Origin: an uncultured Rivibacter sp. | Lineage (GTDB): Bacteria; Pseudomonadota; Gammaproteobacteria; Burkholderiales; Burkholderiaceae | Direction of reading: 5' to 3' | Assembly: GCA_946480925.1 (NCBI GenBank) | Contig: CAMLLU010000042.1 | Span: 1 to 48,874, forward strand | Length of the DNA stretch: 48,874 bases | Part shown: piece by piece, positions 34,690 through 43,223 of the stretch | Position numbering within the stretch: position 1 is the first letter of the stretch | Layout: every line of letters begins with the position of its first letter | Program-made: the position numbers and the translations under genes | The notes under the pieces: generated by a model | Told to the model about the DNA's origin: nothing | Seen by the model: only the letters and a program-made list of their open reading frames with translations | Databases searched by the model: none

Positions 34690-37686
34690 ATGTCGAGCCG
34701 ATTCCCCCCGCCATGCCAGTGCTCACCGGCTCCAGCGTTGATGGTGATCGGCGAAGGCGCTGGCTGCGTGTGGGAGCTCAACGATGCCGCCCGGCACTGG
34801 CTGCCGACGCGCCATTGGCGCGACACCGAATGGGCCACGCTGGCCCGCACCGTGGCCGAACAGGCGCAGCGCGGCCTCACCGAGGCCGGCGATCCGGTGC
34901 TGGGCCTGCGCTGGCGCGCGGCACCGCACGAAGGCGGCTGGCTCGCCTGGCTGCTGCCCCGTGAAGACACGGCGACGCCCGAACTCGAAGCCTTGCGCGA
35001 GCAGATCGGGCTGCTGCGCGAGCAGCTGAACATCGCGCAGGAATTCGGCCGCCTGGCCGTGTGGGGGCGCAACCTCAAGGGCAGCCGCGGCCACTGGGAC
35101 GACCGCATGTTCCAGCTGTTCGGCTTCGACAGGGCCCAGGGCGTGCCGGAGCTGGAGGAGGCGCTGCAACGCTTCCATCCCGAAGACCGAGCCCGTGTGC
35201 GGGAGGACTACTACGGCTCCATGAGCCGGTCCGGTCGCTACGACGCGCATTACCGGCTGATGAGGCCCGAAGGCGGCGTTGCGCAACTGCACAGCCTGTG
35301 GGAAGTGAAGTGCGACGCCCAGGGCCAGCCCGACAGCATGGTCGGTGTGCTGATCGACGACACCGAAAGCGTTCGGCTCGCGCAGTGGCACCAGGCGGCC
35401 AGCACTCAGCTCGCGCTGGCAGTGGGGCTGGTGGGCATTTCGCTGTGGCGCATCGACATCGCCACGCAGCGCATCCAGCTCAACGACTGGGGCTACCAGC
35501 TCATCGGCCGCGCGCCCGAGCCCGACGGCATGCCGCTCGACGAGATGCGCGCCTGCATCCACCCCGACGACCAGGAGGCCATCGTGCGTGCCACGCAGGA
35601 AGCCGTGGGGGGCATCGGCATCGTCGATACCGAGGCGCGCTATCGCCGACCCGACGGCAGCTACCGCACATTGCTCACGCGCCGCGTGGCCGTGCGCGAC
35701 GACAGCGGCAAGGCCGTGGCACTGATCGGCGTGTCGCTCGACATGACGGAGCAGGTGCTGGTGCGCGAACGGGCGCTCGAGGCCGCCCAGAGCATCGAGC
35801 TCATTGCCGACGCCACCGGCGTGGGCGTTTGGAGCGTGGACCTCGACACCGGTGCCAGCCGCTGGAACCGGCAGATGCGGCGCATCTACGGCCTGCCGGA
35901 CGATGCCCCGGCCATGCCCGCGCAGGAAGGGCTGCAGCTGGTTCACGCCGAAGACCGCGACCGCGTCGCGCAGGACTTCGCAGGGCTGCAGACGGGCGGC
36001 CCCGCGGCCGCCGAGTCCGAGTTCCGCATCCACCGGCTCGATGGCGAGGTGCGCTGGGTGGTGGCCCGCGCGCGCCACGCCCAGCACGGCGGGCGGCGCG
36101 TGGCTTTCGGCGTGCTGATCGACGTGACCGAGCAGCGCAACACCCAGCAGCGCCTGCGCCTGGCCGAGCAGCGCACCACGCTGGCGGCGCAGGCGGTGGG
36201 GCTGGCGCACTGGGAGCGCGACCTCGAAACAGGGGATTCCTGGTGGGACGCGCAGATGTACCGCCTGCGCGGGCTGTCGGCCGACGATCCGCGCTCGCCC
36301 AACGAACTGCGCCACCAATGCATCCACCCGGACGACGTGGCGCAGGTCGAGCAACGCACCGCGCAGATCGTGCTGCGCGAGACCGACTACTACTTCGAGT
36401 TCCGCGTCGTGTGGCCCGACGGCTCGGTGCACTGGCTGGCCGCACGTGGCTCGGTGCTGCGCGACGGCAGCGGGCGCGCGCAGCGCATCATCGGCTTCAA
36501 CTGGGACGTGACCGACCACAAGGTCAACGAAGACATGCGGCGAGAAAAGGCCGCGGCCGAGGAAGCCAGCCGTGCCAAGAGCGAGTTCCTCGCGCGCATG
36601 AGCCACGAGCTGCGCACGCCGCTGAACGCCGTGCTCGGCTTTGCACAGCTGATGCTCGAAGACGCTGGCGAGCCGCTCACCAGCGGCCAGCGGCTGCGCA
36701 CCGAGCGCGTGCGCAACGCCGGCAAGCACCTGCTCGCGCTGATCGACGACGTGCTCGACCTCACCAGCATCGAGGCAGGCACGCTGCCGCTGTCGCAGGG
36801 CCTCGTGCCGCTGGCGCCGCTGGTGAATGAAACGCTGCAGTGGCTTGCGCCCGCGGCCGAGCGTGCCGGCGTGACGCTGCAGGCCGAACCTGCGCATGGC
36901 GCCGTGATGGCCGATGCACGCCGGCTGCGGCAGGTGCTGGCCAACCTGCTGTCGAACGCGGTCAAGTACAACCGCGTCGGCGGCAGCGTGGAGCTGCGGG
37001 TCGTCGAGGAGCCCACCGACCGCTGGCTCGGCCTGCGCGTGCGCGACACCGGCCGCGGCCTCACGCGTGCGCAGCTGCAGCGCCTGTTCGAGCCGTTCAA
37101 CCGGCTCGGCGCAGAGCGCGAAGGCATCGAAGGCACCGGCATCGGCCTGACCATCGTGCGCCATCTGGTCGAGCACATGGGCGGGCGCATCGAAGTGGAC
37201 AGCACGCCGGGCGAGGGCACGACCTTCCTGGTGTGGATGCTGCGCGCGCACAGCGACGCCACCAGCGAGCCGACGCGGCCCATGCCGCTGGCGCTCGAAG
37301 CGCCAGTGGCGGCAGAGTCGATCGACCTGCTGTACATCGAAGACAACCCGGTGAACGTGCTGCTGGTGGAACAGCTCGTCGCATTGCGCCCCGGCGTGCG
37401 GCTGCACAGCGCGGAAGACGGCAGCTCCGGCATCGCCAAGGCGCTGGCCCTGCGCCCGCGCGCCGTGCTCATCGACCTGCAGCTGCCCGACATCGACGGC
37501 TTCGAAGTGCTGCGCGTGCTGCGCGCCGAGCCGTCGATGCGCGACGTCATCTGCATCGCGCTGTCGGCCAATGCCATGCCCGAAGACGTGCAGCGCGCGC
37601 TGCGTGACGGCTTCAACGACTACTGGACCAAGCCGATCGACTTCCCGCAGTTCCTCGCGGGACTCGATGCCCTCTGCGGCGTGTGA
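34690..37686 (+). CDS. Multi-PAS hybrid sensor histidine kinase (paralogue 1)
   Basis: About 998 residues, with no membrane segment, so probably cytosolic. A short N-terminal domain and a coiled coil (LEALREQIGLLREQLNIAQEFG) precede four PAS/PAC repeats of about 125 residues, each with a pattern like GRLAVWGRNL ... HPEDRARV. Then come HisKA with His639 (MSHELRTPLNAVLGFAQLML), HATPase_c (NLLSNAVKYN, RDTGRGLT, GIEGTGIGLTIVRHLVEHMGG) and a C-terminal receiver with phospho-acceptor Asp929 (VLIDLQLPDIDGFE) and conserved Lys (YWTKPIDF). No HPt or output domain is present. The ATG at 34690 is the likeliest start; no strong ribosome binding site is seen. The next gene is a close paralogue overlapping by four bases. 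Confidence 0.93.
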   Translation: MSSRFPPPCQCSPAPALMVIGEGAGCVWELNDAARHWLPTRHWRDTEWATLARTVAEQAQRGLTEAGDPVLGLRWRAAPHEGGWLAWLLPREDTATPELEALREQIGLLREQLNIAQEFGRLAVWGRNLKGSRGHWDDRMFQLFGFDRAQGVPELEEALQRFHPEDRARVREDYYGSMSRSGRYDAHYRLMRPEGGVAQLHSLWEVKCDAQGQPDSMVGVLIDDTESVRLAQWHQAASTQLALAVGLVGISLWRIDIATQRIQLNDWGYQLIGRAPEPDGMPLDEMRACIHPDDQEAIVRATQEAVGGIGIVDTEARYRRPDGSYRTLLTRRVAVRDDSGKAVALIGVSLDMTEQVLVRERALEAAQSIELIADATGVGVWSVDLDTGASRWNRQMRRIYGLPDDAPAMPAQEGLQLVHAEDRDRVAQDFAGLQTGGPAAAESEFRIHRLDGEVRWVVARARHAQHGGRRVAFGVLIDVTEQRNTQQRLRLAEQRTTLAAQAVGLAHWERDLETGDSWWDAQMYRLRGLSADDPRSPNELRHQCIHPDDVAQVEQRTAQIVLRETDYYFEFRVVWPDGSVHWLAARGSVLRDGSGRAQRIIGFNWDVTDHKVNEDMRREKAAAEEASRAKSEFLARMSHELRTPLNAVLGFAQLMLEDAGEPLTSGQRLRTERVRNAGKHLLALIDDVLDLTSIEAGTLPLSQGLVPLAPLVNETLQWLAPAAERAGVTLQAEPAHGAVMADARRLRQVLANLLSNAVKYNRVGGSVELRVVEEPTDRWLGLRVRDTGRGLTRAQLQRLFEPFNRLGAEREGIEGTGIGLTIVRHLVEHMGGRIEVDSTPGEGTTFLVWMLRAHSDATSEPTRPMPLALEAPVAAESIDLLYIEDNPVNVLLVEQLVALRPGVRLHSAEDGSSGIAKALALRPRAVLIDLQLPDIDGFEVLRVLRAEPSMRDVICIALSANAMPEDVQRALRDGFNDYWTKPIDFPQFLAGLDALCGV

Positions 37687-40328
37687 GCGGCCCCATGCAA
37701 GAGCTCTGGCAAACGCTTCCGGCCCCCGCGATCCGGCTGCTGCCTGCCGGGCTCATGGCGCACGGCCAGCCTCGCTGGCAGCTCAACGCCGCGGCGCAGC
37801 GGTTCGGGCATGCGCCGGTGCTCTGGCAGCAGTGGGCCGAGGTGATTGCGCAGGCGATTGATGCGGGCGCCAGCACCGGCACCCTGGCCGATGCCGGCGG
37901 CAAGGACTGCCTGCGCTGGACCGCTGGTGTGCTCGATCCCGGCTGGCTGGCTTGGCTGGAGCCGGTGAGTGCCGCCCTGGGCGACTCGGCCACCCAGGAG
38001 GTGGTGAGCCAGTTGCGCCAGCGCCTGGACATCACGCAGCGCTTCGGCCGCCTGGGCATCTGGGAGCGCGACGTGCGCACCGGCAAGGGCCAGTGGGACC
38101 GCTACATCTATACGCTCTACGGGCTCGACCCCGATGGCGGCACGCCCAGCATGGAACATGCGGCGCACGTGCATTTCCACCCCGACGATGCCGAGCGCTC
38201 CATCGAGACCTGGCAGCGTTCGGTCCAGCAGCCCGGCCAGTACGAATTGCACTTCCGGCTGTGCACGCGCGACGGCCGCGTCAAGTCGCTGCATTCGATG
38301 TGGGAGGTCATCAACGGTGCCGACGGCAAGCCCGAGCGCGCCATCGGCGTGCTGCTGGACGACACCGAAAGCATCGAACTCGCACAGCAGCACATGGCTT
38401 CAACCCTGCAGCTGGACCTGGCAGTGAGGCTGGGCGGCATCGTCGTGTGGCGCCGTGAGCTTCACAGCGACCGCGTCTTCCTCAACGAATGGGGCTACCG
38501 GCTGCTCGGGCTGCCGCACCGTGAAGACGGCATGCCTGCCGACGAGCTGGCCGAACTGGTGCACCCCGACGACAGGCCGGCGATCGGGCAGGCCACGCAA
38601 CGTGCGCTCGACTACCCCGAGGCGGTGGACGTGCAGGCCCGCTACCGCCGTGCCGACGGCATCTACCTCACTGCGCTGTCGCGCCGCGTGGCCGTGCGCG
38701 ACGACAACGGCAAGCCGGTGGCGCTGCTGGGCGTGAACCTCGACCTCACCGAGCGCCGGGCAGCCGAGGAGCAGCTGCGCAGCGTCGAGCAGCGCGCACG
38801 GCTGGCCACGCAGGCGGTTGGCATGGGCACCTGGGAGCACCGGCCCGGCCCGGGCGGCAGCTACGGCACCTACTGGGACGACCAGATGTACCGCCTGCGC
38901 GGCCTGGAGCCCGGCGGCCCGCAACCGCCGGGCGACCTGCACGCCGCTTCGCTGCACCCGGCCGACCGCGAGCGTGCGATGGCACGGCTCGAAGCAGCCT
39001 TGCACGGCAGCGGCGAGGCCTATGAAGACGAGTACCGCGTGGTGTGGCCCGACGGCTCCGTGCGCTGGCTGGCCGCGCGAGGCATGCCGCAGCAGGGCGA
39101 GGCCGGGCGCATCGACGGCATGCTGGGCGTGAACTGGGACATCACCGACTACAAGCATGCCGAGCAGGCCTTGCGCGACAAGGTGGCTGCCGAGCAGGCC
39201 AGCCGCGCCAAGAGCGATTTCCTGGCGCGTGTGAGCCATGAATTGCGCACGCCGCTCAATGCGGTGCTCGGGTTCACGCGGCTGCTGGCCACCGATTCCG
39301 CGCACCCGCTGAACGAATCCCAGCGGCAGCGCGTCGCCATCGTCGAGACGGCCGGCGCGCACCTGCTCGCATTGATCAGCGACACGCTCGACCTCGCCAG
39401 CATCGAAGCCGGCACGCTGCCGCTGGACTGCGAGCCCGTCCCGCTGGCGCCCGTGCTGGCGCAGGCGCTGCAATGGGCGCAGCCCCTCGCGGCACGCGTG
39501 GGCATCAGCCTCGAAGTGCAGCCCTTCGACGCGATGGCGCTCGGCGACGCGCGGCGGCTGCGGCAGGTGTTCGTCAACCTGCTCACCAACGCCATCAAGT
39601 ACAACCGCACGGGCGGCAGCGTCGCCGTGTGCCTGCTGCCCACCGCCGACCCGGCCTGGCTGGCCGTGGAGGTGCGCGACACTGGCCGCGGCCTCACGCG
39701 AACGCAGATGAGCCAGCTGTTCGAGCCCTTCAACCGGCTGGGCGCCGAACACGAAGACATCGAAGGCACTGGCATCGGCTTGACGATCGTGCACCATCTG
39801 GTCGAGCGCATGGGCGGCGCCATCGTGGTGGACAGCGAGCCGGGCGTCGGTTCATGCTTCACGGTCTGGCTGCCGGCTGCGCCGCGACACGGCGAGGCTG
39901 CGACGGCTGCGGCCGTGGAAGCCGTCGGCACGGCGGCGGCCGATACGAATTTGGGGAAGACCTTGGACGTGCTCTACATCGAAGACAACGCAGTGAACGT
40001 GCTGCTCGTGGAAGAGCTGGTGGCACTGCGGCCCGGCTGGACGCTGCACGTGGCCGAGACGGGCGAGGCCGGCGTGAAGAAGGCGTTGGAGCTGCGCCCG
40101 CGCGTGGTGCTGGTGGACATGCAGCTGCCCGATTTCGACGGCTTCGAGGTGCTGCGCCGGCTGCGTGGCCAGGCGAGCCTCGTGGGCAGCCAGTTCATCG
40201 CGCTGTCGGCCAACGCGATGCCCGAAGACATTGCCGTGGCCCGCGAGGCGGGCTTTCACGACTACTGGACCAAGCCGATCGACTTCGGCCAGTTCCTGGG
40301 CGGGCTCGACGCATTGAGCCGGCCCTGA
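37683..40328 (+). CDS. Multi-PAS hybrid sensor histidine kinase (paralogue 2)
   Basis: An 881-residue paralogue of the preceding kinase with the same layout but three PAS/PAC repeats instead of four: the third PAS of paralogue 1 has no counterpart. HisKA has His519 (VSHELRTPLNAVLGFTRLLA); the ATPase and receiver (Asp812 in VLVDMQLPDFDGFE; YWTKPIDFGQFLGGLDAL) are nearly identical in wording to paralogue 1. The GTG at 37683 overlaps the previous stop (GTGA); an in-frame ATG at 37695 is possible. Both proteins lack a membrane anchor and an output domain, so a separate HPt or response regulator must lie elsewhere. A signal such as a redox or flavin/haem-bound ligand cannot be read from the PAS sequences. 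Confidence 0.93.
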   Translation: MSGPMQELWQTLPAPAIRLLPAGLMAHGQPRWQLNAAAQRFGHAPVLWQQWAEVIAQAIDAGASTGTLADAGGKDCLRWTAGVLDPGWLAWLEPVSAALGDSATQEVVSQLRQRLDITQRFGRLGIWERDVRTGKGQWDRYIYTLYGLDPDGGTPSMEHAAHVHFHPDDAERSIETWQRSVQQPGQYELHFRLCTRDGRVKSLHSMWEVINGADGKPERAIGVLLDDTESIELAQQHMASTLQLDLAVRLGGIVVWRRELHSDRVFLNEWGYRLLGLPHREDGMPADELAELVHPDDRPAIGQATQRALDYPEAVDVQARYRRADGIYLTALSRRVAVRDDNGKPVALLGVNLDLTERRAAEEQLRSVEQRARLATQAVGMGTWEHRPGPGGSYGTYWDDQMYRLRGLEPGGPQPPGDLHAASLHPADRERAMARLEAALHGSGEAYEDEYRVVWPDGSVRWLAARGMPQQGEAGRIDGMLGVNWDITDYKHAEQALRDKVAAEQASRAKSDFLARVSHELRTPLNAVLGFTRLLATDSAHPLNESQRQRVAIVETAGAHLLALISDTLDLASIEAGTLPLDCEPVPLAPVLAQALQWAQPLAARVGISLEVQPFDAMALGDARRLRQVFVNLLTNAIKYNRTGGSVAVCLLPTADPAWLAVEVRDTGRGLTRTQMSQLFEPFNRLGAEHEDIEGTGIGLTIVHHLVERMGGAIVVDSEPGVGSCFTVWLPAAPRHGEAATAAAVEAVGTAAADTNLGKTLDVLYIEDNAVNVLLVEELVALRPGWTLHVAETGEAGVKKALELRPRVVLVDMQLPDFDGFEVLRRLRGQASLVGSQFIALSANAMPEDIAVAREAGFHDYWTKPIDFGQFLGGLDALSRP

Positions 40329-40356
40329 AGGCACGGGCGCCGAGGGGCGGACTGCC

Positions 40357-40794
40357 TCACGCCTTGGCCGGCGCTGATGTTGTCTTGCGGCGCTCGAACA
40401 GCTCGAACAGCCCCATGCCGGCCAGCATGGCGAGCACGAAGATGAGCGCCTTCGTTTCGCCCATGCCCAAGGCCACGATCCCCGGCCCGGGGCAGAAGCC
40501 TGCGATGCCCCAGCCGATGCCGAACAGCACGCTGCCGCCCACGAGGCGCCGGTCGATGTGACGGGCCTGGGGCAGTTGCATGTCAACGCCCAGATAGGAA
40601 GTGGTGCGCCTGCGCGCCACGGCAAACGCGATCAAGCCCACCGCGATGGCACCGGCCATCACGAACGCGAGCGACGGGTCCCAGCGGCCGGCAAGGTCCA
40701 GGAAGCCCAGCACCTTGGCCGGGTTGGCCATGCCCGACACGATGAGGCCGAGCCCGAAAACCAGGCCCGTGAGCAAGGAGGCGGCAACTTGCAT
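40357..40794 (-). CDS. YeeE/YedE-family transporter, second half (DUF6691-like)
   Basis: A 145-residue membrane protein with four helices. It carries the YeeE/YedE signatures GLIVSGMANPAKVLGFLDLAGRWDPSLAFVM and the Cys-containing loop GIGWGIAGFCPGPGIVALG. Together with the following minus-strand-upstream gene it makes a split version of the thiosulfate/sulfur transporter family (YeeE/TsuA). It starts 8 bases after the end of the other half, so both are made together. The preceding repressor and divergent persulfide dioxygenase-like gene tie it to sulfane sulfur. Confidence 0.92.
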   Translation of the reverse strand: MQVAASLLTGLVFGLGLIVSGMANPAKVLGFLDLAGRWDPSLAFVMAGAIAVGLIAFAVARRRTTSYLGVDMQLPQARHIDRRLVGGSVLFGIGWGIAGFCPGPGIVALGMGETKALIFVLAMLAGMGLFELFERRKTTSAPAKA

Positions 40795-40802
40795 GCGAGC
40801 CC

Positions 40803-41237
40803 TCAGAGGCCGAACACGTGGCGAACCACGAAGACGGTGGCGAATGCGGCACTCATGAACGCCAGCGTGGCGGCCAGCGAGCGCGGTGACAGGCGAGAAA
40901 GCCCGCAGACGCCGTGGCCGCTGGTGCAGCCGGCGCCGTAACGCGTGCCCAGGCCTACCAGCAGGCCGGCGGCCACCAGTGCGCCCGTGCCGGCGTCGAT
41001 CTGCGGCTGGGGCCACTGCGAGAACAGGGCATGGACAGCGGGTGCCGCAACGAGGCCCAGCACGAACGCGACGCGCCATGTGACGTCACCCTTGGCGGGC
41101 CGCAGCAAACCACCGACGACGCCGCTGATGCCGGCGATGCGGCCGTTGAGCAGCGCGAACATGGCCACGGCGATGCCGATGAGCACGCCGCCCGCGAGCG
41201 AGGCCCAGGGCGTGAATGCGTTCCAGTCGATGGCCAT
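40803..41237 (-). CDS. YeeE/YedE-family transporter, first half
   Basis: A 144-residue membrane protein with about four helices and the conserved GLGTRYGAGCTSGHGVCGLSRLSPRS motif, whose two Cys are used by YeeE/TsuA proteins to pass thiosulfate. It starts only four bases after the stop of the repressor gene and is followed by the second half, forming the operon repressor-half 1-half 2. Confidence 0.93.
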   Translation of the reverse strand: MAIDWNAFTPWASLAGGVLIGIAVAMFALLNGRIAGISGVVGGLLRPAKGDVTWRVAFVLGLVAAPAVHALFSQWPQPQIDAGTGALVAAGLLVGLGTRYGAGCTSGHGVCGLSRLSPRSLAATLAFMSAAFATVFVVRHVFGL

Positions 41238-41241
41238 GGGA

Positions 41242-41556
41242 CTACTCCTTCGGGCAGTACAGGCGGTACAGCACTTCGAGCAACCTCAGGGCGTTGGCGT
41301 CGGCAATGCTGTAGTAAATGCGCTTGCCCTCGCGCCGCGTGGCGACCAGGCCTTCGTTGCGCAACACGCCCAACTGCTGAGACAGCGTGGGCTGGTGAAT
41401 GTCGAGCGACTCTTCCAGGTCGCTGACGCACATCTCTCCCTGCGAGAGCTGGCACATCAGCAGCAGCCGGTCTTCGTTGGCCAAGGTCTTGAGAACGGTG
41501 ACGGCCTGGCCGGCAGCTTGCCGCAGGGTGGCCGGATCGATGCGGGTGCGAGGCAT
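41242..41556 (-). CDS. bigR: ArsR-family persulfide-sensing repressor (BigR/SqrR-like)
   Basis: A 104-residue winged-helix repressor (KTLANEDRLLLMCQLSQGEM, then DIHQPTLSQQLGVLRNEGLVATRREGKRIYYSI, the recognition helix and wing). It has Cys in LLMCQLSQ near residue 41 and in the C-terminal LYRLYCPKE near 101, the pair that forms a disulfide or polysulfide link in BigR/SqrR; a third Cys (EMCVSD) is nearby. Reactive sulfane sulfur would release it from DNA. The ATG at 41556 gives the family length; the long upstream extension is ignored. It lies divergent from the target hydrolase gene over a perfect palindrome. Confidence 0.9.
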   Translation of the reverse strand: MPRTRIDPATLRQAAGQAVTVLKTLANEDRLLLMCQLSQGEMCVSDLEESLDIHQPTLSQQLGVLRNEGLVATRREGKRIYYSIADANALRLLEVLYRLYCPKE

Positions 41557-41583
41557 GGCGAGCGTTTTGGTTTGCTTGAAGAT

Positions 41584-41603
41584 ATTATGTTGAAAAACAT
41601 AAT
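41584..41603. promoter_or_regulatory. Palindromic operator overlapping two divergent -10 elements (BigR-like)
   Basis: ATTATGTT-gaaa-AACATAAT is a perfect 8+8 inverted repeat. Each outer arm reads CATAAT on its own strand, a good -10: for the plus strand TTGAAG (41576-41581), 16 bases, CATAAT (41598-41603); for the minus strand TGGACT (complement of 41607-41612), 17 bases, CATAAT (complement of 41584-41589). A repressor bound here would block both genes. Confidence 0.8.
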
Positions 41604-41651
41604 GTAAGTCCACGAAGCGTACGCAAACCCATTCACCCTCAGGAGCACCAC

Positions 41652-42554
41652 GTGTCATTCCGCACCACCGTTCAAGCCTTCTTCGACGACAAGACGTGGA
41701 CCGTTTCGTACGTCGTCTCCGACAACGCCACGCGCAGCGCAGCGGTCATCGACCCGGTGCTGGACTTCGACTTCAAGTCGGGCCGCACGGCCACCGTGCA
41801 GGCCGATCGGGTGGTGAGCTACGTGCGTGCACAGGGCCTCACGGTGAGCTGGATCCTCGAAACGCATGCCCATGCGGACCACTTGTCCGCCGCGCACTAC
41901 CTGCGCGAAGAGCTGGGCGGCCGCATCGCCATCGGCGAAAACATCCGGCAGGTGCAGGCCACCTTCAAGAAGCTCTACAACCTCGATCGCAGCTTCCTGC
42001 CAGACGGCGGGCAGTTTGATCACCTCTTCAAGGACGGCGAGGTGTTCAAGATCGGTGAAGTGCAGGCCCAGGCATTGCTGGTGCCCGGCCACACACCGGC
42101 CGACATGGCTTATCTCGTGGACGATGCCGTGTTCGTGGGCGATACGCTGTTCATGCCCGACGTCGGCAGTGCCCGCGCCGACTTTCCCGGCGGCGACGCG
42201 CACACGCTGTACCGGTCCATGCAGCGCATCCTGGCGCTACCGCCGCAAACGCTGATCTACGTCTGCCACGACTATCCGCCGCAGGGGCGGGCCCCCGAGT
42301 GGCAGACGACGGTGGCTGAGCAGCGGGCCCGCAACATCCACGTGCACGACGGCGTGAGCGAAGAGGCATTCGTGAGCCTGCGCAACGCGCGCGATGCCAC
42401 GCTGGACGTGCCGACGCTCATCCTGCCGTCCATCCAGGTGAACATCCGGGCCGGCCAGCTGCCGCCGGCAGAAGACGATGGCGTGAGCTACCTGAAGATC
42501 CCGCTCAACGTGCTGGACAAAGCGGCTGCAGCGCTGGGTGGCGGAACCGCCTGA
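41652..42554 (+). CDS. Metallo-beta-lactamase fold protein, persulfide dioxygenase-like (Blh type)
   Basis: A 300-residue enzyme of the ETHE1/Blh branch of the MBL fold. It has the first metal motif ETHAHADHLSAAHYLREELGG, a second His in LLVPGHTPADMAYLVDD, Asp in VFVGDTLFMPDVGSARADFPGG and His in YVCHDYPP. Such enzymes oxidise glutathione persulfide to sulfite using one iron. The start is a GTG at 41652 after CAGGAG, which is well spaced. It is divergent from the bigR-yeeE-yeeE unit. Confidence 0.93.
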   Translation: MSFRTTVQAFFDDKTWTVSYVVSDNATRSAAVIDPVLDFDFKSGRTATVQADRVVSYVRAQGLTVSWILETHAHADHLSAAHYLREELGGRIAIGENIRQVQATFKKLYNLDRSFLPDGGQFDHLFKDGEVFKIGEVQAQALLVPGHTPADMAYLVDDAVFVGDTLFMPDVGSARADFPGGDAHTLYRSMQRILALPPQTLIYVCHDYPPQGRAPEWQTTVAEQRARNIHVHDGVSEEAFVSLRNARDATLDVPTLILPSIQVNIRAGQLPPAEDDGVSYLKIPLNVLDKAAAALGGGTA

Positions 42555-42557
42555 TCC

Positions 42558-43196
42558 TCAGGGCGCAAGTCGCTCGCGCAGCCATTGACCATCGGGCTGC
42601 AGCCGGTAGCAAAGCCGGTCGTGCAGCCGGCTCTTGCGGCCTTGCCAGAACTCGAAGCGGTCGGGCACCAGTCGGTAGCCGCCCCAGTGCGGCGGGCGCG
42701 GCGGGTTGAGCCCGTGCTGGACGCCGGCCTTGGCGGCATTGGCCACCAGCACGGCGCGTGACGCGATCACCTGGCTCTGCGGCGAGGCCCAGGCACCCAG
42801 ACGCGAGTCGAGCGGGCGCGACGCGTAATAGGCATCGGACTCCTCGGCACTGGTCTTTTCCACCCTGCCTTCGATGCGCACCACGCGTTCTTGCTCGACC
42901 CAATGGAACTGCAGCGCGGCAAACGGATGCGCAGCCAGCTCGCGGCCCTTGCGGCTTTCGTAGTTGGTGTACCAGACGAAGCCGCGCTCGTCGAAGCCCT
43001 TGATCAGCACGATGCGCGTGGAGGGCCGGCCGTCGGGCCCCGCCGTGGCGAGCGTCATCGCGTTGGGCTCGGGCACGCCTGCGTCGAGCGCGGCCTGGAG
43101 CCAGCTTCGAAACTGCTCGAAAGGCGCGGCATGGGCGCGGTCTTCGTCGAGTTCGTCGAGTTCGTAACTCTTGCGCAGGTCGGCGAGTTTGCTCAT
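42558..43196 (-). CDS. pdxH: Pyridoxamine 5'-phosphate oxidase
   Basis: A 212-residue FMN enzyme that makes pyridoxal 5'-phosphate from the pyridoxine and pyridoxamine phosphates. The family start [19 protein letters not shown] is present, then FMN/PLP-site stretches [68 protein letters not shown] and the C-terminal [28 protein letters not shown]. It ends three bases from the convergent MBL gene. Confidence 0.97.
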   Translation of the reverse strand: MSKLADLRKSYELDELDEDRAHAAPFEQFRSWLQAALDAGVPEPNAMTLATAGPDGRPSTRIVLIKGFDERGFVWYTNYESRKGRELAAHPFAALQFHWVEQERVVRIEGRVEKTSAEESDAYYASRPLDSRLGAWASPQSQVIASRAVLVANAAKAGVQHGLNPPRPPHWGGYRLVPDRFEFWQGRKSRLHDRLCYRLQPDGQWLRERLAP

Positions 43197-43223
43197 GCCG
43201 GCAGTATAGGAATTGCCCTTCCT

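Noticed and set aside
31982..37407. Long open frames on the minus strand opposite the ZnuD-like receptor and the first kinase
   Set aside because: They lie entirely antisense to genes with clear family motifs and have Arg/His/Gly-rich translations typical of shadow frames in GC-rich DNA.
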